A stretch of DNA of 64,000 bases from Planctomycetota bacterium (GTDB lineage: Bacteria; Planctomycetota; Planctomycetia; Pirellulales; Pirellulaceae): positions 1 through 64,000 of the forward strand of contig JAFLCP010000019.1 of the NCBI GenBank assembly GCA_017303505.1. The letters run 5' to 3'. Shown in pieces: positions 36,414 through 46,773 of the stretch; the stretch's first letter is position 1, and each line of letters starts with the position of its first letter. A program made the translations under genes and the position numbers. The notes below the pieces were generated by a model, which was not told the origin of the DNA, searched no databases, and saw only the letters and a program-made list of their open reading frames with translations.

Positions 36414-39400
36414 TTATTCTGTGAGCAATTGTAGTCGCAAATTTCGGAATCGAACTTCCGTCTTGCCTCCCGAGTGTAGTTGAACGGCGATGATGCCCTT
36501 CTTCTTACCTTTCGGATCTTTCAAATCGACACAGGGTTGACCGTTGATGAACGTTCGAATGTGGTCACCTTGGGCCACGATTTCATACTTGTTCCACTCA
36601 CCTGGTTTGACGAATTCTTCGCCCGATTTATCCCACAATAATGCACGGCCATGTTCTTCGTAGAGCTTGCCCCACCAGCCTGCACCAACATCCGCCTGAT
36701 AGCCGCTCACTTCACCATTTTCGGCCTGGCTGCGGAACTGAATGCCGCTGTTTCCTTCGTTTTTGACGAGCATAACTTCCAATGACAACCGGAAATCGCT
36801 GGCTTCCAAATCGCTTACTAACCATTCGTTACGGTCAAGACCTTCGGTGCGTCCAACAATTTCTCCATTCTCAACGGACCACAATCCTTCTGCACCTGAC
36901 CAACCCTTCAAGTCAACTCCATTGAACAAAGTAGTCGTGTTCTCAGGCGTGGCCTTCATCGGTGTTTGCGATTTCGCGGAAAGGTAGGCGATTAGTGAGC
37001 GAATTTGATGTTCATTGAATTGCTTCAACTGATCATCTGGCATCATCGACTTGTCGCTGATTTGACGTTCTTCAATTTCATCTTTAGGCAACACGATGAG
37101 TTCATCCGTTGCTTGTAAGGTGATGGTCTTTTCATCCTCGGCTTTGACCAAGCCCGTGATCACACGCCCATCATCAGTGAGAATAATCGTCGGTTGATAC
37201 TCTTTGGCCATGACCGAACTTGGGTCGATGATGTTGCTCAAAAGATAATCCAAATCCGAACGGTTGGAACCGGTGAGATCAGGACCGATCTGGTTGCCGA
37301 CGCCGTAGAGCATGTGACACTTACCACACGTTTGTGCGAAGATCGCGCGACCCAGCGGTAGATCGGGTTTGGGCTGAGTTGTCGAAGCGACGAGCGCTTT
37401 GTATTCAGCGATCATCTTGAGTTTTTCCTCAGGAGATTGCCGTACGGTCCCCCAGACTTTGCCCAACGATTTGTCGATCGATTCGTTCTTGAGATACTGA
37501 AGTTGGCGAACGAGATCGGCGGTCAGATCGGTATTCGCAATCTGTTTGGCTTCGATCGCTTTCAATAGTTCGACACCCGAATTGGCTCGAGCACAGAGCG
37601 TGGCCAGAGCGATACGTTTCAGTTCGGGGCTCATTTTGCTGTAGCTGCCCAGTAAGGCGGTGGCCGTCTTGGGGCTGTCGTAACTGGCCAGGCCTCGAAT
37701 CGCAACATCTGCTAAATTCGCATCACTGACAAGTTGCAACAATGTATCCACCAATTGCGGATCTTTGGCCTCGATCAAAGATTCCAAAGCCACTCGTCGC
37801 TCGTTGGCAGGTTGTTTCGCATCGAGAACCGAGGTTCGCATGACACCCATTGCGGCAGCGTCACCAAACGTGACACCCAAGGCGGTCGCTTGCAAAACAA
37901 CTTCGGTATCCGACGACTTGGCTAACTTTTCATAGATGCCACTCCACGCAGCTGGCGCATTGACCTTGCGTTGCCCCTTAAGTGCCGAGCGAATGGCTAC
38001 CAAGAAGGTTTTGTGTAGGCTTGCATTGTCGGCTTTACCCAAACCGGTCACCAAAACTTCCAGAGCTTGTTCAGCGCTGGAGCTACCGATGCGTTTGAGC
38101 ATGAATTCCCGCAACAACGGAATCTTTTCACCGGCTGAGAGTCCAAATGCCAAAGCGCGAGTTGGGTCGAGATCGGCGAGCGGTTCAGCGACATACCAAT
38201 AGAGCAATGGTAAATTATGATCGTCGGCATCTACTGCATGACTGCACAGGCCGTCCAGAATGGTCCAGCGGCTTTCTAGTGGCAAGCGATTGGCGGCCGA
38301 GGCGATCGCTTGTCGTACAACGGGCGAGTCATCGCCAACGGCGAGCTTACCAAGTGTGTTGATCCAAGCGACATCGGTGGCGCTCTCTTTGTTCTCCATC
38401 TTGAGACGAATCGCCCAATTGCGAACATAAGGACTCTTGTGGGCAAGCAAGGTCTGGGTGAGGGCATCGCTCACTCCACCAGTGACATGCAGAGCCCAAG
38501 CGGCACGCAAGATTCGTGTATCTGCTTCATCGCTGGTTGCGATCTGTTCCAAGCGAGCCCGAGCCGCAGGCGCTAGTTTGCCAGCTGCAAATCGTTCTTG
38601 CAGCAGTCGGCGTGAATGCCGCACAAACCAATCGTTCGGATGTAGTACCAACTCGGCCAATTCTTCATCGCTTTGTTTCGTGAGGTCCGTGCCTGCTTCG
38701 CTTTCGCCGTAGATGATTTTGTAGATACGACCGTTGCTGCGATCATGGACTTCTACTTCCGTTCGATGGCAGGCTTGCATGTCGTACCAATCGATCATCC
38801 ACGCGTTGCCATCGGGACCGTAGCGAAGGTTAAGAATCTGCGAAGCTTGGTCGCCAGTCAACAAAAAGTCTGGCTCGTGAGTTCCCACATATCCGGAGCC
38901 ATCTGGCTTGAGCGCATCGACATTCAAGCGTTGACCGTGGATGTTGTTGAAGAAAAGTTGGTTTCGATATTTTTCTGGCCAGCGACCACCAGCTGCGTCG
39001 GATTTGTTATTACCACTGTGCGGCGTTGCACCCAGATAATGCAAATGGTCGGCGATGGTATCAATGTCGCGGTAGGTATGAGGATTAAAGTGGTTACCTG
39101 CCTGACGAATGTAACGACCACCGTCGATCATGTGATACAAGTGTGGAATCACGCATGCAGTGATAAACGCATCGCCATAGTCATTGAAGTCAACGCCCCA
39201 AGGGTTACTGGTACCATGTGCAAAGACTTCGAAAATATGTTTGGTGGGATGGTAACGCCAAACGCCTGCATTGATAGGTTGGCGTTCTTCGTCTTTACAG
39301 CCAGGTTTGCCCACTTTGGAGTGAGTGAAAACGCCATGGCAACCATACAGCCAACCATCTGGCCCCCAGATGAAAGCGTTAAGAGTTTCATGGGTATCTT

Positions 39401-42158
39401 GATATCCCCAACCGTCGAGCAAGATTTGGGGTTCGGCGTCGGGTTTATCGTCGTGGTTTTGGTCGGGGATAAACATAAGGTACGGTGCTGCACCCACCCA
39501 CACACCACCAAAGCCAACTTCGAGGCCGCTAACCAGATTGAGGCCTTCGGTAAATACTTTACGGGACTCGAGCGTGCCGTCACCATCAACGTCTTCAAAA
39601 ATGACAATTCGATCGCGACCTTTTTCACCTTTGGCGCGGATTGGATATTCATAGGCTTCTGCAATCCAGACACGACCGCGATCATCCAGCGCCATTGCAA
39701 TCGGTTGCATCACTTCAGGTTCCGCAGCGGCGACCGTAACTCGAAAGCCTTCAGGTACTTTCATCGCTGCCGCAGCTTGAGCCGCATCCACTTTGGCTAG
39801 AGGATAGTCATCGGGTACCAACTTGATGCTGGCGGGCGTGAATTTCTTCGGTGCCGATTTGTGGAAGCGGAAGTTATCGAAATTTAGATGTCCCCAGCCG
39901 TTCTTCGACTCGTCCACCAAGCGGACCATGATCATCTTGCCTTGGTAGGGGCGCAGATCGACATGGACTTGACGAAGATTCTCTACATTCTGACCGACGA
40001 TTTGGTATATGACTTTGCCATCTTCTTTGGAAACAAGCTCGACGCGTGAGGTCGCATCCGCTCCGCCGTTTGCATAAAAACTGGCGTACGGATGCGTGAC
40101 TTCGAAAGGAGCACTTGTCAAAGTGCCTGTTCCGGTATCTTGCAATTTTTCGAAACCGCCAATCCAAAATTTCCCTTGATGTTGGCTGCTCATGTCAGTG
40201 CGTCGTTTGGAAACAACGTCACCTTCGATGGGTTGTCCTTCGAACGCATTGCCTGTCGCAGTCCAATCTTGTAACGTGCCCGTTTCGAAGTCGAGATTCA
40301 AAGGCTTACCATCGGCGGACAATGGCAACTGTGAATCTTCATCATCAACCGCAGCCGCCTTTGCCTCTTCCGCTGACACGAGGCGAACCCAATCGATTCC
40401 GACCATATAAGCTTTGGCCGCTTTAGGGTTCGCACCCACGATTTCGATTCCAAAGTCATGTTCGTCACCAGGATTCAATTTCACATCGTCAAAAGTGAGA
40501 ACACCGGTGGTGATGACTTGAGGATGGTAAAGGTCGACAGGGGCTCCGACTGGCTTGCCATCAATGGTTATTTGAACAATGGCATAATCCAAAGCGCAGG
40601 TGAGCGCCAGTTGCAAAGTAGTAGCTTTGGCATTGCCGGGGATTTTGGCCGTGAGCGTGTCACCAGGTTTCGCGCCTGTCCACCAAAGTTGCGATTCGCC
40701 ACTCCAGGCATCTTCAGCAAATCCACCCATACCTTGGGCTGCAGCGCCGCCACCGCTAACTTTTGCTTTGAGCGTTTCACCCTCAACAGCGTCCTTCATC
40801 TTGCCCGATGCGCGACCCAATGTTGCTTTTGGTCCACGCATAGCAATCGCATTGGTAATCGATGGCAATTTTTTGCCGGTGTAGAGTTTGGGTTGGGCTG
40901 CTTTCCAGGTCGCTTCGTCGACTTCCTTATCGGCATGTGTCAGAACAAAGGCACCTTTCATGCCACCAACGGCAATATCCAGTTTGTTGTCTTTGTTGAT
41001 GTCGGTGACAACCAACTGACGTCCGATACCGGTATCGGCAGCAGCTTGGTAGGGAAGCCAATCTACGCCATCTTTCGTACGACGGAGCGCGAAGTAATAC
41101 ACCACTGCACCGGCATCCCACATCGGGCTCTGGCGATGATGTGAGTAATAGGTCTTGCCGGTGACAATGTCTTTCAAACCATCTTCGTCAATGTCTGCTA
41201 ATTGCACCGAATGGAGTTCAGAGAAGACGACACCATATTTGTTTTCAGATGGATGGCTTCCCATGATGAGATGGCGTTCAAAGGTTGAGTCGCCACCGTC
41301 ACGTTTTTGTTGGTACCAGGAAAGACCAAAGTCGTGGGCCGCTTCACTGGTGATCACATCGTTGAGTCCATCGCCATCGACGTCATAGACCAGCATTTCC
41401 GCACCACCGTATGCGGAACTGAACGTGGCAGCATGCGGTTTCCAACGCGCAGTGGTCGCGTTAGTCGCTGGTTGCTCCAACCAGCCTTTGGAATGCACGA
41501 TATCCAAACGTCCGTCACCATTGATGTCGCCGACACCCAAGCCGTGACCAAATTTTTTATCGGTTACCTGTTCGCTAACCGCATGGAACTTCCAAGCTTC
41601 CAAAGGTTTGGTGCGATCGATGGTGGCAAAGCCGAAGAAACCATCGCGCGTGCATACCAACTCGGGCGTTTCGTCGCCCACCAACTGCGTAAAATGGGGT
41701 GATTCGTTGGATACCCAATCAAAGACTTGATGTTTGATCCAAGCGCGTTTGGTCCGGCCTGGGTTTTGATAGACATATGCTGGAGTGCCTGGGAAACCTA
41801 CAACAAAAATATCGTTGGCTCCATCACCATCAAAATCGTAAATCCAATTGAAAAAGTTGTCGGCATAACCTTCGCGGTTTTGCGGTTTCGGTGGATAGAA
41901 CTCTGAAGCCTTCTTAAAGTCCGGACCGGCATACCAGTGCGGACCATACACGATGTCGTTGACACCGTCGCCATTGATATCGCCAACGCCAACTCCTTCC
42001 GAATAGTAGACGTCGGTGATGGGTGTGTTTTCAAATTGATGCAAAGTATTGGGATTCTCTCCACGAACACTCGACAAGTGATTCGTAGTGAGCGAAAGGG
42101 TTGTCAGCGAGACAACGGCCAATAGTTGACGGAATCGATGGCTCATTTTGCGACTCAA
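36414..42158 (-). CDS. Giant secreted fusion: FG-GAP repeats, dehydrogenase-like propeller, heme domain, DUF1080-like module
   Basis: A secreted protein of 1914 residues. A signal peptide covers about 1-33. Six FG-GAP/VCBS-type calcium repeats of the form D(I/V)NGDG (about 55-420) suggest an integrin-like propeller. A beta-sandwich region follows (about 470-600) and a second one (about 620-770). A sorbosone-dehydrogenase-like propeller begins near residue 800 (PEGFRV) and runs to about 1150. HEAT-like helices follow. The heme domain has CGKCHMLYG at about 1611. A DUF1080/3-keto-disaccharide-hydrolase-like module occupies about 1730-1914 (LFNGVDLKGW). Fusion of sugar-oxidising and 3-keto-glycoside-hydrolase-like parts in one chain suggests sequential oxidation and cleavage of a glycan. 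Its neighbours are a DUF1501 protein and a sulfatase. Confidence 0.88.
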   Translation of the reverse strand: MSRKMSHRFRQLLAVVSLTTLSLTTNHLSSVRGENPNTLHQFENTPITDVYYSEGVGVGDINGDGVNDIVYGPHWYAGPDFKKASEFYPPKPQNREGYADNFFNWIYDFDGDGANDIFVVGFPGTPAYVYQNPGRTKRAWIKHQVFDWVSNESPHFTQLVGDETPELVCTRDGFFGFATIDRTKPLEAWKFHAVSEQVTDKKFGHGLGVGDINGDGRLDIVHSKGWLEQPATNATTARWKPHAATFSSAYGGAEMLVYDVDGDGLNDVITSEAAHDFGLSWYQQKRDGGDSTFERHLIMGSHPSENKYGVVFSELHSVQLADIDEDGLKDIVTGKTYYSHHRQSPMWDAGAVVYYFALRRTKDGVDWLPYQAAADTGIGRQLVVTDINKDNKLDIAVGGMKGAFVLTHADKEVDEATWKAAQPKLYTGKKLPSITNAIAMRGPKATLGRASGKMKDAVEGETLKAKVSGGGAAAQGMGGFAEDAWSGESQLWWTGAKPGDTLTAKIPGNAKATTLQLALTCALDYAIVQITIDGKPVGAPVDLYHPQVITTGVLTFDDVKLNPGDEHDFGIEIVGANPKAAKAYMVGIDWVRLVSAEEAKAAAVDDEDSQLPLSADGKPLNLDFETGTLQDWTATGNAFEGQPIEGDVVSKRRTDMSSQHQGKFWIGGFEKLQDTGTGTLTSAPFEVTHPYASFYANGGADATSRVELVSKEDGKVIYQIVGQNVENLRQVHVDLRPYQGKMIMVRLVDESKNGWGHLNFDNFRFHKSAPKKFTPASIKLVPDDYPLAKVDAAQAAAAMKVPEGFRVTVAAAEPEVMQPIAMALDDRGRVWIAEAYEYPIRAKGEKGRDRIVIFEDVDGDGTLESRKVFTEGLNLVSGLEVGFGGVWVGAAPYLMFIPDQNHDDKPDAEPQILLDGWGYQDTHETLNAFIWGPDGWLYGCHGVFTHSKVGKPGCKDEERQPINAGVWRYHPTKHIFEVFAHGTSNPWGVDFNDYGDAFITACVIPHLYHMIDGGRYIRQAGNHFNPHTYRDIDTIADHLHYLGATPHSGNNKSDAAGGRWPEKYRNQLFFNNIHGQRLNVDALKPDGSGYVGTHEPDFLLTGDQASQILNLRYGPDGNAWMIDWYDMQACHRTEVEVHDRSNGRIYKIIYGESEAGTDLTKQSDEELAELVLHPNDWFVRHSRRLLQERFAAGKLAPAARARLEQIATSDEADTRILRAAWALHVTGGVSDALTQTLLAHKSPYVRNWAIRLKMENKESATDVAWINTLGKLAVGDDSPVVRQAIASAANRLPLESRWTILDGLCSHAVDADDHNLPLLYWYVAEPLADLDPTRALAFGLSAGEKIPLLREFMLKRIGSSSAEQALEVLVTGLGKADNASLHKTFLVAIRSALKGQRKVNAPAAWSGIYEKLAKSSDTEVVLQATALGVTFGDAAAMGVMRTSVLDAKQPANERRVALESLIEAKDPQLVDTLLQLVSDANLADVAIRGLASYDSPKTATALLGSYSKMSPELKRIALATLCARANSGVELLKAIEAKQIANTDLTADLVRQLQYLKNESIDKSLGKVWGTVRQSPEEKLKMIAEYKALVASTTQPKPDLPLGRAIFAQTCGKCHMLYGVGNQIGPDLTGSNRSDLDYLLSNIIDPSSVMAKEYQPTIILTDDGRVITGLVKAEDEKTITLQATDELIVLPKDEIEERQISDKSMMPDDQLKQFNEHQIRSLIAYLSAKSQTPMKATPENTTTLFNGVDLKGWSGAEGLWSVENGEIVGRTEGLDRNEWLVSDLEASDFRLSLEVMLVKNEGNSGIQFRSQAENGEVSGYQADVGAGWWGKLYEEHGRALLWDKSGEEFVKPGEWNKYEIVAQGDHIRTFINGQPCVDLKDPKGKKKGIIAVQLHSGGKTEVRFRNLRLQLLTE

Positions 42159-42292
42159 CAGAACAAACGGAAGTGAATTCGAAGTTGTGACGGAGGGAGA
42201 CCGAAAAGATGCGGCCAGGTCGCCGAAACAGGAGGGTACGCCAAAAAGACGCGGACGTATTGTAAACCAAACCGCTGCCGTTGACGATTCAG

Positions 42293-43720
42293 TTACAACA
42301 AAATCTCGCGAATGACATGTCCATGGACATCGGTAAGTCGCCGTTGAATGCCGTTGTTATAGAAAGTTAGTTTTTCGTGATCGATTCCAAGAAGGTGGAG
42401 AGCCGTTGCGTGCAAATCGTAGCAAAATAAGGGGGTTTCTGCCGCCTGATAGCCTAACTCGTCCGTTGCCCCATAACGGGTTCCACCCCTAATGCCGCCA
42501 CCTGCCATCCAAGCTGTAAAGGCTCCCGCATTATGGTCGCGGCCTTTGCCACCCTGTGCGGCAGGTTGTCGCCCAAACTCAGTAGTGCAGATGACGAGTG
42601 TGCTCTCGAGCATGCCCCTCTCCTTCAAATCCGCCAGCAACGCGGAAGCTCCGCGATCAAGCACCGCACCCCAATAGCCGTGGTCCCTTGGCAAGTCCTC
42701 ATGCGAATCCCAATTGGGACGAATCTTTTTAGCCGTTGTATTTTCCGCTCCGCAAAAGATCTGCACAAACCGAACTCCGCGCTCCACCAAACGCCGCGCT
42801 AATAGGCATTGCCGACCAAAGGAACCTTCCTCAGGATGAGCGAGCCCGTAGAGTTCTTGCGTGGCTGCGGTCTCCTTCGAAATATCAGTCGATTCGGGAG
42901 CACTTAATTGCAATCGCGCGGCAAGTTCATAGGTCGCGATGCGCGCATTCAAATCTGCTTCGTTTCTTTGGGCCGCATGTTCTTGATTGAGCCAATGCAA
43001 AAACTGTTGCGCAGCTTCGGGGTTCTGCTGACTCTCCTTGAACTTGGTATTGGGGAATAGGTCCGCGATAGGGGGTTTATTTGTCGCGACTTCCAATACT
43101 GTTCCCTGATATTCAGCGGGCAAAAATCCAGCACCCCAATTGCTGACACCTCCTGGAGGTAAACCGCGAACATCGGGAAGAACTACGTATGCGGGAAGAT
43201 TATCATTCATGCTGCCCAGACCATATGTCACCCAAGATCCCATGCTTGGGAAACCTGGCCGTGTAAATCCACTATTCATCATGAACATCGCAGGTCCATG
43301 CAGGGCTGATTTACTTTGCATCGAATGGAGAAACGCAATATCGTCGATCTGTTGGCTGAGCTTCGGAAATAGATCGCTCATCCATAAACCGCTTTGGCCA
43401 TGCTGCCGAAACTTCCAAAAGCTTCCTTGGCAGTTGCCTGGTTTCGATGCAAAAAAAGTGAGCTTACCATCAGCGTCAAAAGGCTGGCCCGTCCTCTTTT
43501 CTAATTCGGGCTTGTAGTCCCAAGTATCAACTTGACTCATGCCACCGGGACAGAAAATTTCGATGACCGCTTTCGCTTTGGGTGCATGCGTGAGATATGA
43601 CGCCGGCTTCCCGTCCGACGTATGGGCATGTACCGCGTCTCGATGCAGCAAATCGGCGAGTGCAATTCCACCCAAGCCACCAGCGAAATTCCAGAGCATG
43701 TTTCTTCGTGAGAGATTCAT
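42293..43720 (-). CDS. DUF1501 family exported protein
   Basis: A 475-residue protein of the DUF1501 family, common in planctomycetes. The N-terminus has a twin-arginine-like SRRNMLW with a hydrophobic stretch, so export by the Tat system is likely. The core has an alkaline-phosphatase-like/sulfatase-like fold, with IEIFCPGGMSQVDTWDYKP (about 53-71), SMQSKSALHGPAMFMMNSG and VRFVQIFCGAENT segments. A late GRDHNAG segment (about residue 395) is characteristic. DUF1501 genes usually follow a PSD1 gene, as here, with only 14 bases between them. The substrate is unknown; the fold suggests a hydrolase. Confidence 0.9.
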   Translation of the reverse strand: MNLSRRNMLWNFAGGLGGIALADLLHRDAVHAHTSDGKPASYLTHAPKAKAVIEIFCPGGMSQVDTWDYKPELEKRTGQPFDADGKLTFFASKPGNCQGSFWKFRQHGQSGLWMSDLFPKLSQQIDDIAFLHSMQSKSALHGPAMFMMNSGFTRPGFPSMGSWVTYGLGSMNDNLPAYVVLPDVRGLPPGGVSNWGAGFLPAEYQGTVLEVATNKPPIADLFPNTKFKESQQNPEAAQQFLHWLNQEHAAQRNEADLNARIATYELAARLQLSAPESTDISKETAATQELYGLAHPEEGSFGRQCLLARRLVERGVRFVQIFCGAENTTAKKIRPNWDSHEDLPRDHGYWGAVLDRGASALLADLKERGMLESTLVICTTEFGRQPAAQGGKGRDHNAGAFTAWMAGGGIRGGTRYGATDELGYQAAETPLFCYDLHATALHLLGIDHEKLTFYNNGIQRRLTDVHGHVIREILL

Positions 43721-43734
43721 TACTGCAGTCCTGG

Positions 43735-46700
43735 TTAGTCCACGAAGATGAATTCGTTTGAATTGAAAAGCATCAAGCAGAGCGTCTCTAAATCCGTTTG
43801 CTTGCTCAATTTCATCGCCGCCGCGATTTCGGATTTCGAGGGCTGGCGAGCATAGGCCAATTCGAAGGCGCGCACGACAATGCGCTGTGAATCATTGCCG
43901 CATTCCTGTTGCAATCGATCCGCAAACCGCCGAGCTTGATCACGCATGAAGTCGTTGTTGAGCAAGGCCAGAGCCTGTAAAGGCGTGGTCGTGTGATCGC
44001 GAACGGGAGTTAGGTTAGCTGCATTCGGACAATCGAGCGTCGCCAGAAACTGATGTGTTGTCGTGCGGACGATGTAGCGATATATCGACCTGCGCCACAA
44101 GCTGGGTTCATTGGCAGGCTTGTACCGATAGACGGGAGCGTACTCTTCTTGATAGTCGAAGTCCTCATAGCCGGGGCCATAAAATTCTCTATCAAGACAA
44201 CCGCTCAGGCTCAAGACCGTGTCGCGTAAAGCTTCTGCGTCGAGTCGCTTCGGCGATCGTCGCCACAGCCATTGGTTCTGCGCATCGATTGCGTAAGCAG
44301 AGTCTTGTTTGAGCGATGATTGTTGATAGGTGTAGCTGCTGCAAATCAGTCGCTGAATGTGCTTAATCGACCAATCATGTTCGATCAATTCGGCCGCGAG
44401 CCAATCGAGAAGTTCTGGATGGCTCGGTGGGTTGCCGCCTAAGCCAAAGTCGCTCGGAGTGTCGACGAGTCCTCTGCCGAAATGGTAGTGCCACAAGCGG
44501 TTGACGATAACCCGGGCGGTCAGGGGATTTTTCGAATCGGTTAACCATTGTGCAAACGCGAGTCGTCGCTCGTCGTCCGTCGTAATCGCAGGCAAGTTCA
44601 TCGCAACCGGCACACAGCGAATTGCATTAGGTTGCACGCTTTCCAACGGATCTTCGGGATTGCCACGCCGTAACCGAAAAATGGGTGTTTCCGTGCCCGA
44701 AGTGATACCAAAGTAACGGATAGGGGACTGCAATTGATCTTTGGCTAATTGTGCCGCCTTTAACTCTAATTCAATGCGTCCGATTTCTGCCTGAACAATT
44801 CGTTGCGCCTCAGTGTTGTTGGGGGATGGTTCATCGATCACCAACAATGGATCGATAAAGCAAACTTGGTCATGACCAATGCCATTGCCATTGTCGGTAA
44901 CCAGAAACGTCAAAAAGCGATGTTTCTTTTGAAGAGCCACATCAATGGGGTATAAGCCGTCAAGCCGTCCGAGCTTTTCAAATTTAGCAACCTCAAAGCC
45001 ATCAAGAAAAATAGCTACCGTCGCCCCTTCCCTTTCTGTCTGACCGAAATATCCCACTCCGCTTTGGAACCGAGCGAATTCCTTTTGGGATGCTGTGCTC
45101 AATTCGTCGAGATCTATGCTGAAAGCAACATTGGCATGTGTTCCTAACATGTTATGGCCGGCAGAATAGTCGACTCCAGCGAGCTGCAGCGAATGTTGCG
45201 CATTGACTGGGCCGTTGCGTATAGCGTCCCAGCAGGCGCCGGAGGTATCTGGTATATCGATTTCTATCCCTGTTGAAGTGACTTGAAGCCGATGGTTTGT
45301 GCCATCGACCAACCCGTCGGGTATGGCGATTCCATCAAGTCCAACGGTGTTGACGGTGCTAAAATGGTTGAGGCGAAGGTTATCAAGAAAGCCACGTTTT
45401 TCGAGTTGAATATTACCTGTTGCCGGATCAATGCCCGCGTCGAACTTGCCGGTGCCAAATCCATTTCCTCCACCAACTACATCTGCCAAGTCCAAGCCAT
45501 TGTTGCGAAGTTTGCGCAACTGACTATTCAGTTCAGCGATCTTCTGCGTAAGCTGCTTCTGCGACTCGTCATATTCCTTGAGTTGCAGATAATCGACAGG
45601 GCGATCGCTGCGGCGGACGGCGGCGAAAAGCGATATCATTTCATAATATTCAGCTTGTGATATCGGGTCGAGTTTGTGTTCATGACAGCGGGCACAGTGA
45701 ATTGTCACACCGCATAAGCTGGTCATGATCTGTGTCAACATGTCATCCAGGTCGTCCGCTCGTGCTTGCCGACGCAGCACTTCGTTTTGAGTTTCTTCTT
45801 GTCCAACAAAGTCATATGGACCAGCCGATAAAAAGCCAGTGGCGATAACAGAATTGGAATCCCGTGGGGCCAATGCATCTCCCGCGATTTGCTGGCGTAC
45901 GAATTGATCGTAGGGGAGATCATGATTCCAGCTGTTGATGACATAGTCTCGATAGCGCCAAGCATTTTGACGACGCTGGTCGCGTTCGAAGCCGTGTGTG
46001 TCGGCATAGTGGGCGATATCAAGCCAGTGTCGAGCCCATTTTTCTCCATAAGCAGGGTCAGCTAACCATTGCTCAACAACGCGACCATAATGTTCCTCAG
46101 GTGATTCATGTGCCGCAAGTGCTGGTTGGTTTATGGGACTTAGTGGCAATCCGTGGAGGTCGTACGAAAGACGACGCAGGCGATCCGTCCATGACGCCAG
46201 CGGAGATTGTGGGAGCCCTTTCTCCCGGAGTTTTTGAATGATAAACGAATCGATCGAATTAAATGCGATGTAGTTGGTATCTAAGCTGTTGTCGCCTTTG
46301 GGGGTGGGTAAAGCGGGCCTAGAAATAGGTTGCCAAGCCCAGTGTGACAAGCGACTATCATCATTAGCTGCGTCTTCGTTCATCGGAAGATTCGGAAGAT
46401 CGGCATCGATCCATGTCTTGATTTGTTGAACCTCTTCGGGGGAGAGGCCCGCGCCCTCTGGCGGCATACGATCTTCTTCAATACTCGTGATCCTTTTCAC
46501 CAATTCGCTCTTGTCGGAGTCTTGACGCACAACGATGGGTCCGTTGTCACCTCCCGTCAAAATGAACTTTCCGCGATCAAGACGTAAACCACCTTCGCGT
46601 TTCGTCGCGCCATGGCATTGGTAGCAATGTTTTTCGAAGATGGCTTGGACAGCGGAATAGTCTTGAGCGTTAAGTGGCGGGGTGGCCAACCAGTACAAGC

Positions 46701-46773
46701 ACGCGAATATCGCAAAGGTCGCCCAGTGTCGCTGGGAATAAGAACCGAGATAACGTTTTAGTAGTTCGCTCAT
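43735..46773 (-). CDS. PSCyt1-DUF1549-DUF1553 protein
   Basis: A secreted planctomycete-specific protein of 1012 residues. A signal peptide covers about 1-37. A cytochrome-C-like PSCyt1 domain has C50-Y-Q-C-H54, then LDRGKFILTGGDNG. The DUF1549 domain (about 170-370) contains a second heme motif, CARCHEHKLDP. A middle concanavalin-like insertion (about 430-640) follows. The DUF1553 domain (about 740-990) starts near LTARVIVNRLWHYHFGRG. These proteins are thought to oxidise or bind polysaccharides with electron transfer. The start ATG overlaps the stop of the GntR gene (ATGA), so it is coupled to the regulator. DUF1501 follows 14 bases downstream. Confidence 0.92.
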   Translation of the reverse strand: MSELLKRYLGSYSQRHWATFAIFACLYWLATPPLNAQDYSAVQAIFEKHCYQCHGATKREGGLRLDRGKFILTGGDNGPIVVRQDSDKSELVKRITSIEEDRMPPEGAGLSPEEVQQIKTWIDADLPNLPMNEDAANDDSRLSHWAWQPISRPALPTPKGDNSLDTNYIAFNSIDSFIIQKLREKGLPQSPLASWTDRLRRLSYDLHGLPLSPINQPALAAHESPEEHYGRVVEQWLADPAYGEKWARHWLDIAHYADTHGFERDQRRQNAWRYRDYVINSWNHDLPYDQFVRQQIAGDALAPRDSNSVIATGFLSAGPYDFVGQEETQNEVLRRQARADDLDDMLTQIMTSLCGVTIHCARCHEHKLDPISQAEYYEMISLFAAVRRSDRPVDYLQLKEYDESQKQLTQKIAELNSQLRKLRNNGLDLADVVGGGNGFGTGKFDAGIDPATGNIQLEKRGFLDNLRLNHFSTVNTVGLDGIAIPDGLVDGTNHRLQVTSTGIEIDIPDTSGACWDAIRNGPVNAQHSLQLAGVDYSAGHNMLGTHANVAFSIDLDELSTASQKEFARFQSGVGYFGQTEREGATVAIFLDGFEVAKFEKLGRLDGLYPIDVALQKKHRFLTFLVTDNGNGIGHDQVCFIDPLLVIDEPSPNNTEAQRIVQAEIGRIELELKAAQLAKDQLQSPIRYFGITSGTETPIFRLRRGNPEDPLESVQPNAIRCVPVAMNLPAITTDDERRLAFAQWLTDSKNPLTARVIVNRLWHYHFGRGLVDTPSDFGLGGNPPSHPELLDWLAAELIEHDWSIKHIQRLICSSYTYQQSSLKQDSAYAIDAQNQWLWRRSPKRLDAEALRDTVLSLSGCLDREFYGPGYEDFDYQEEYAPVYRYKPANEPSLWRRSIYRYIVRTTTHQFLATLDCPNAANLTPVRDHTTTPLQALALLNNDFMRDQARRFADRLQQECGNDSQRIVVRAFELAYARQPSKSEIAAAMKLSKQTDLETLCLMLFNSNEFIFVD

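Noticed and set aside
38673..39800. 375-residue plus-strand ORF inside the 1914-residue gene
   Set aside because: It is antisense to a strongly conserved multidomain protein and has no family match; it is a shadow frame.
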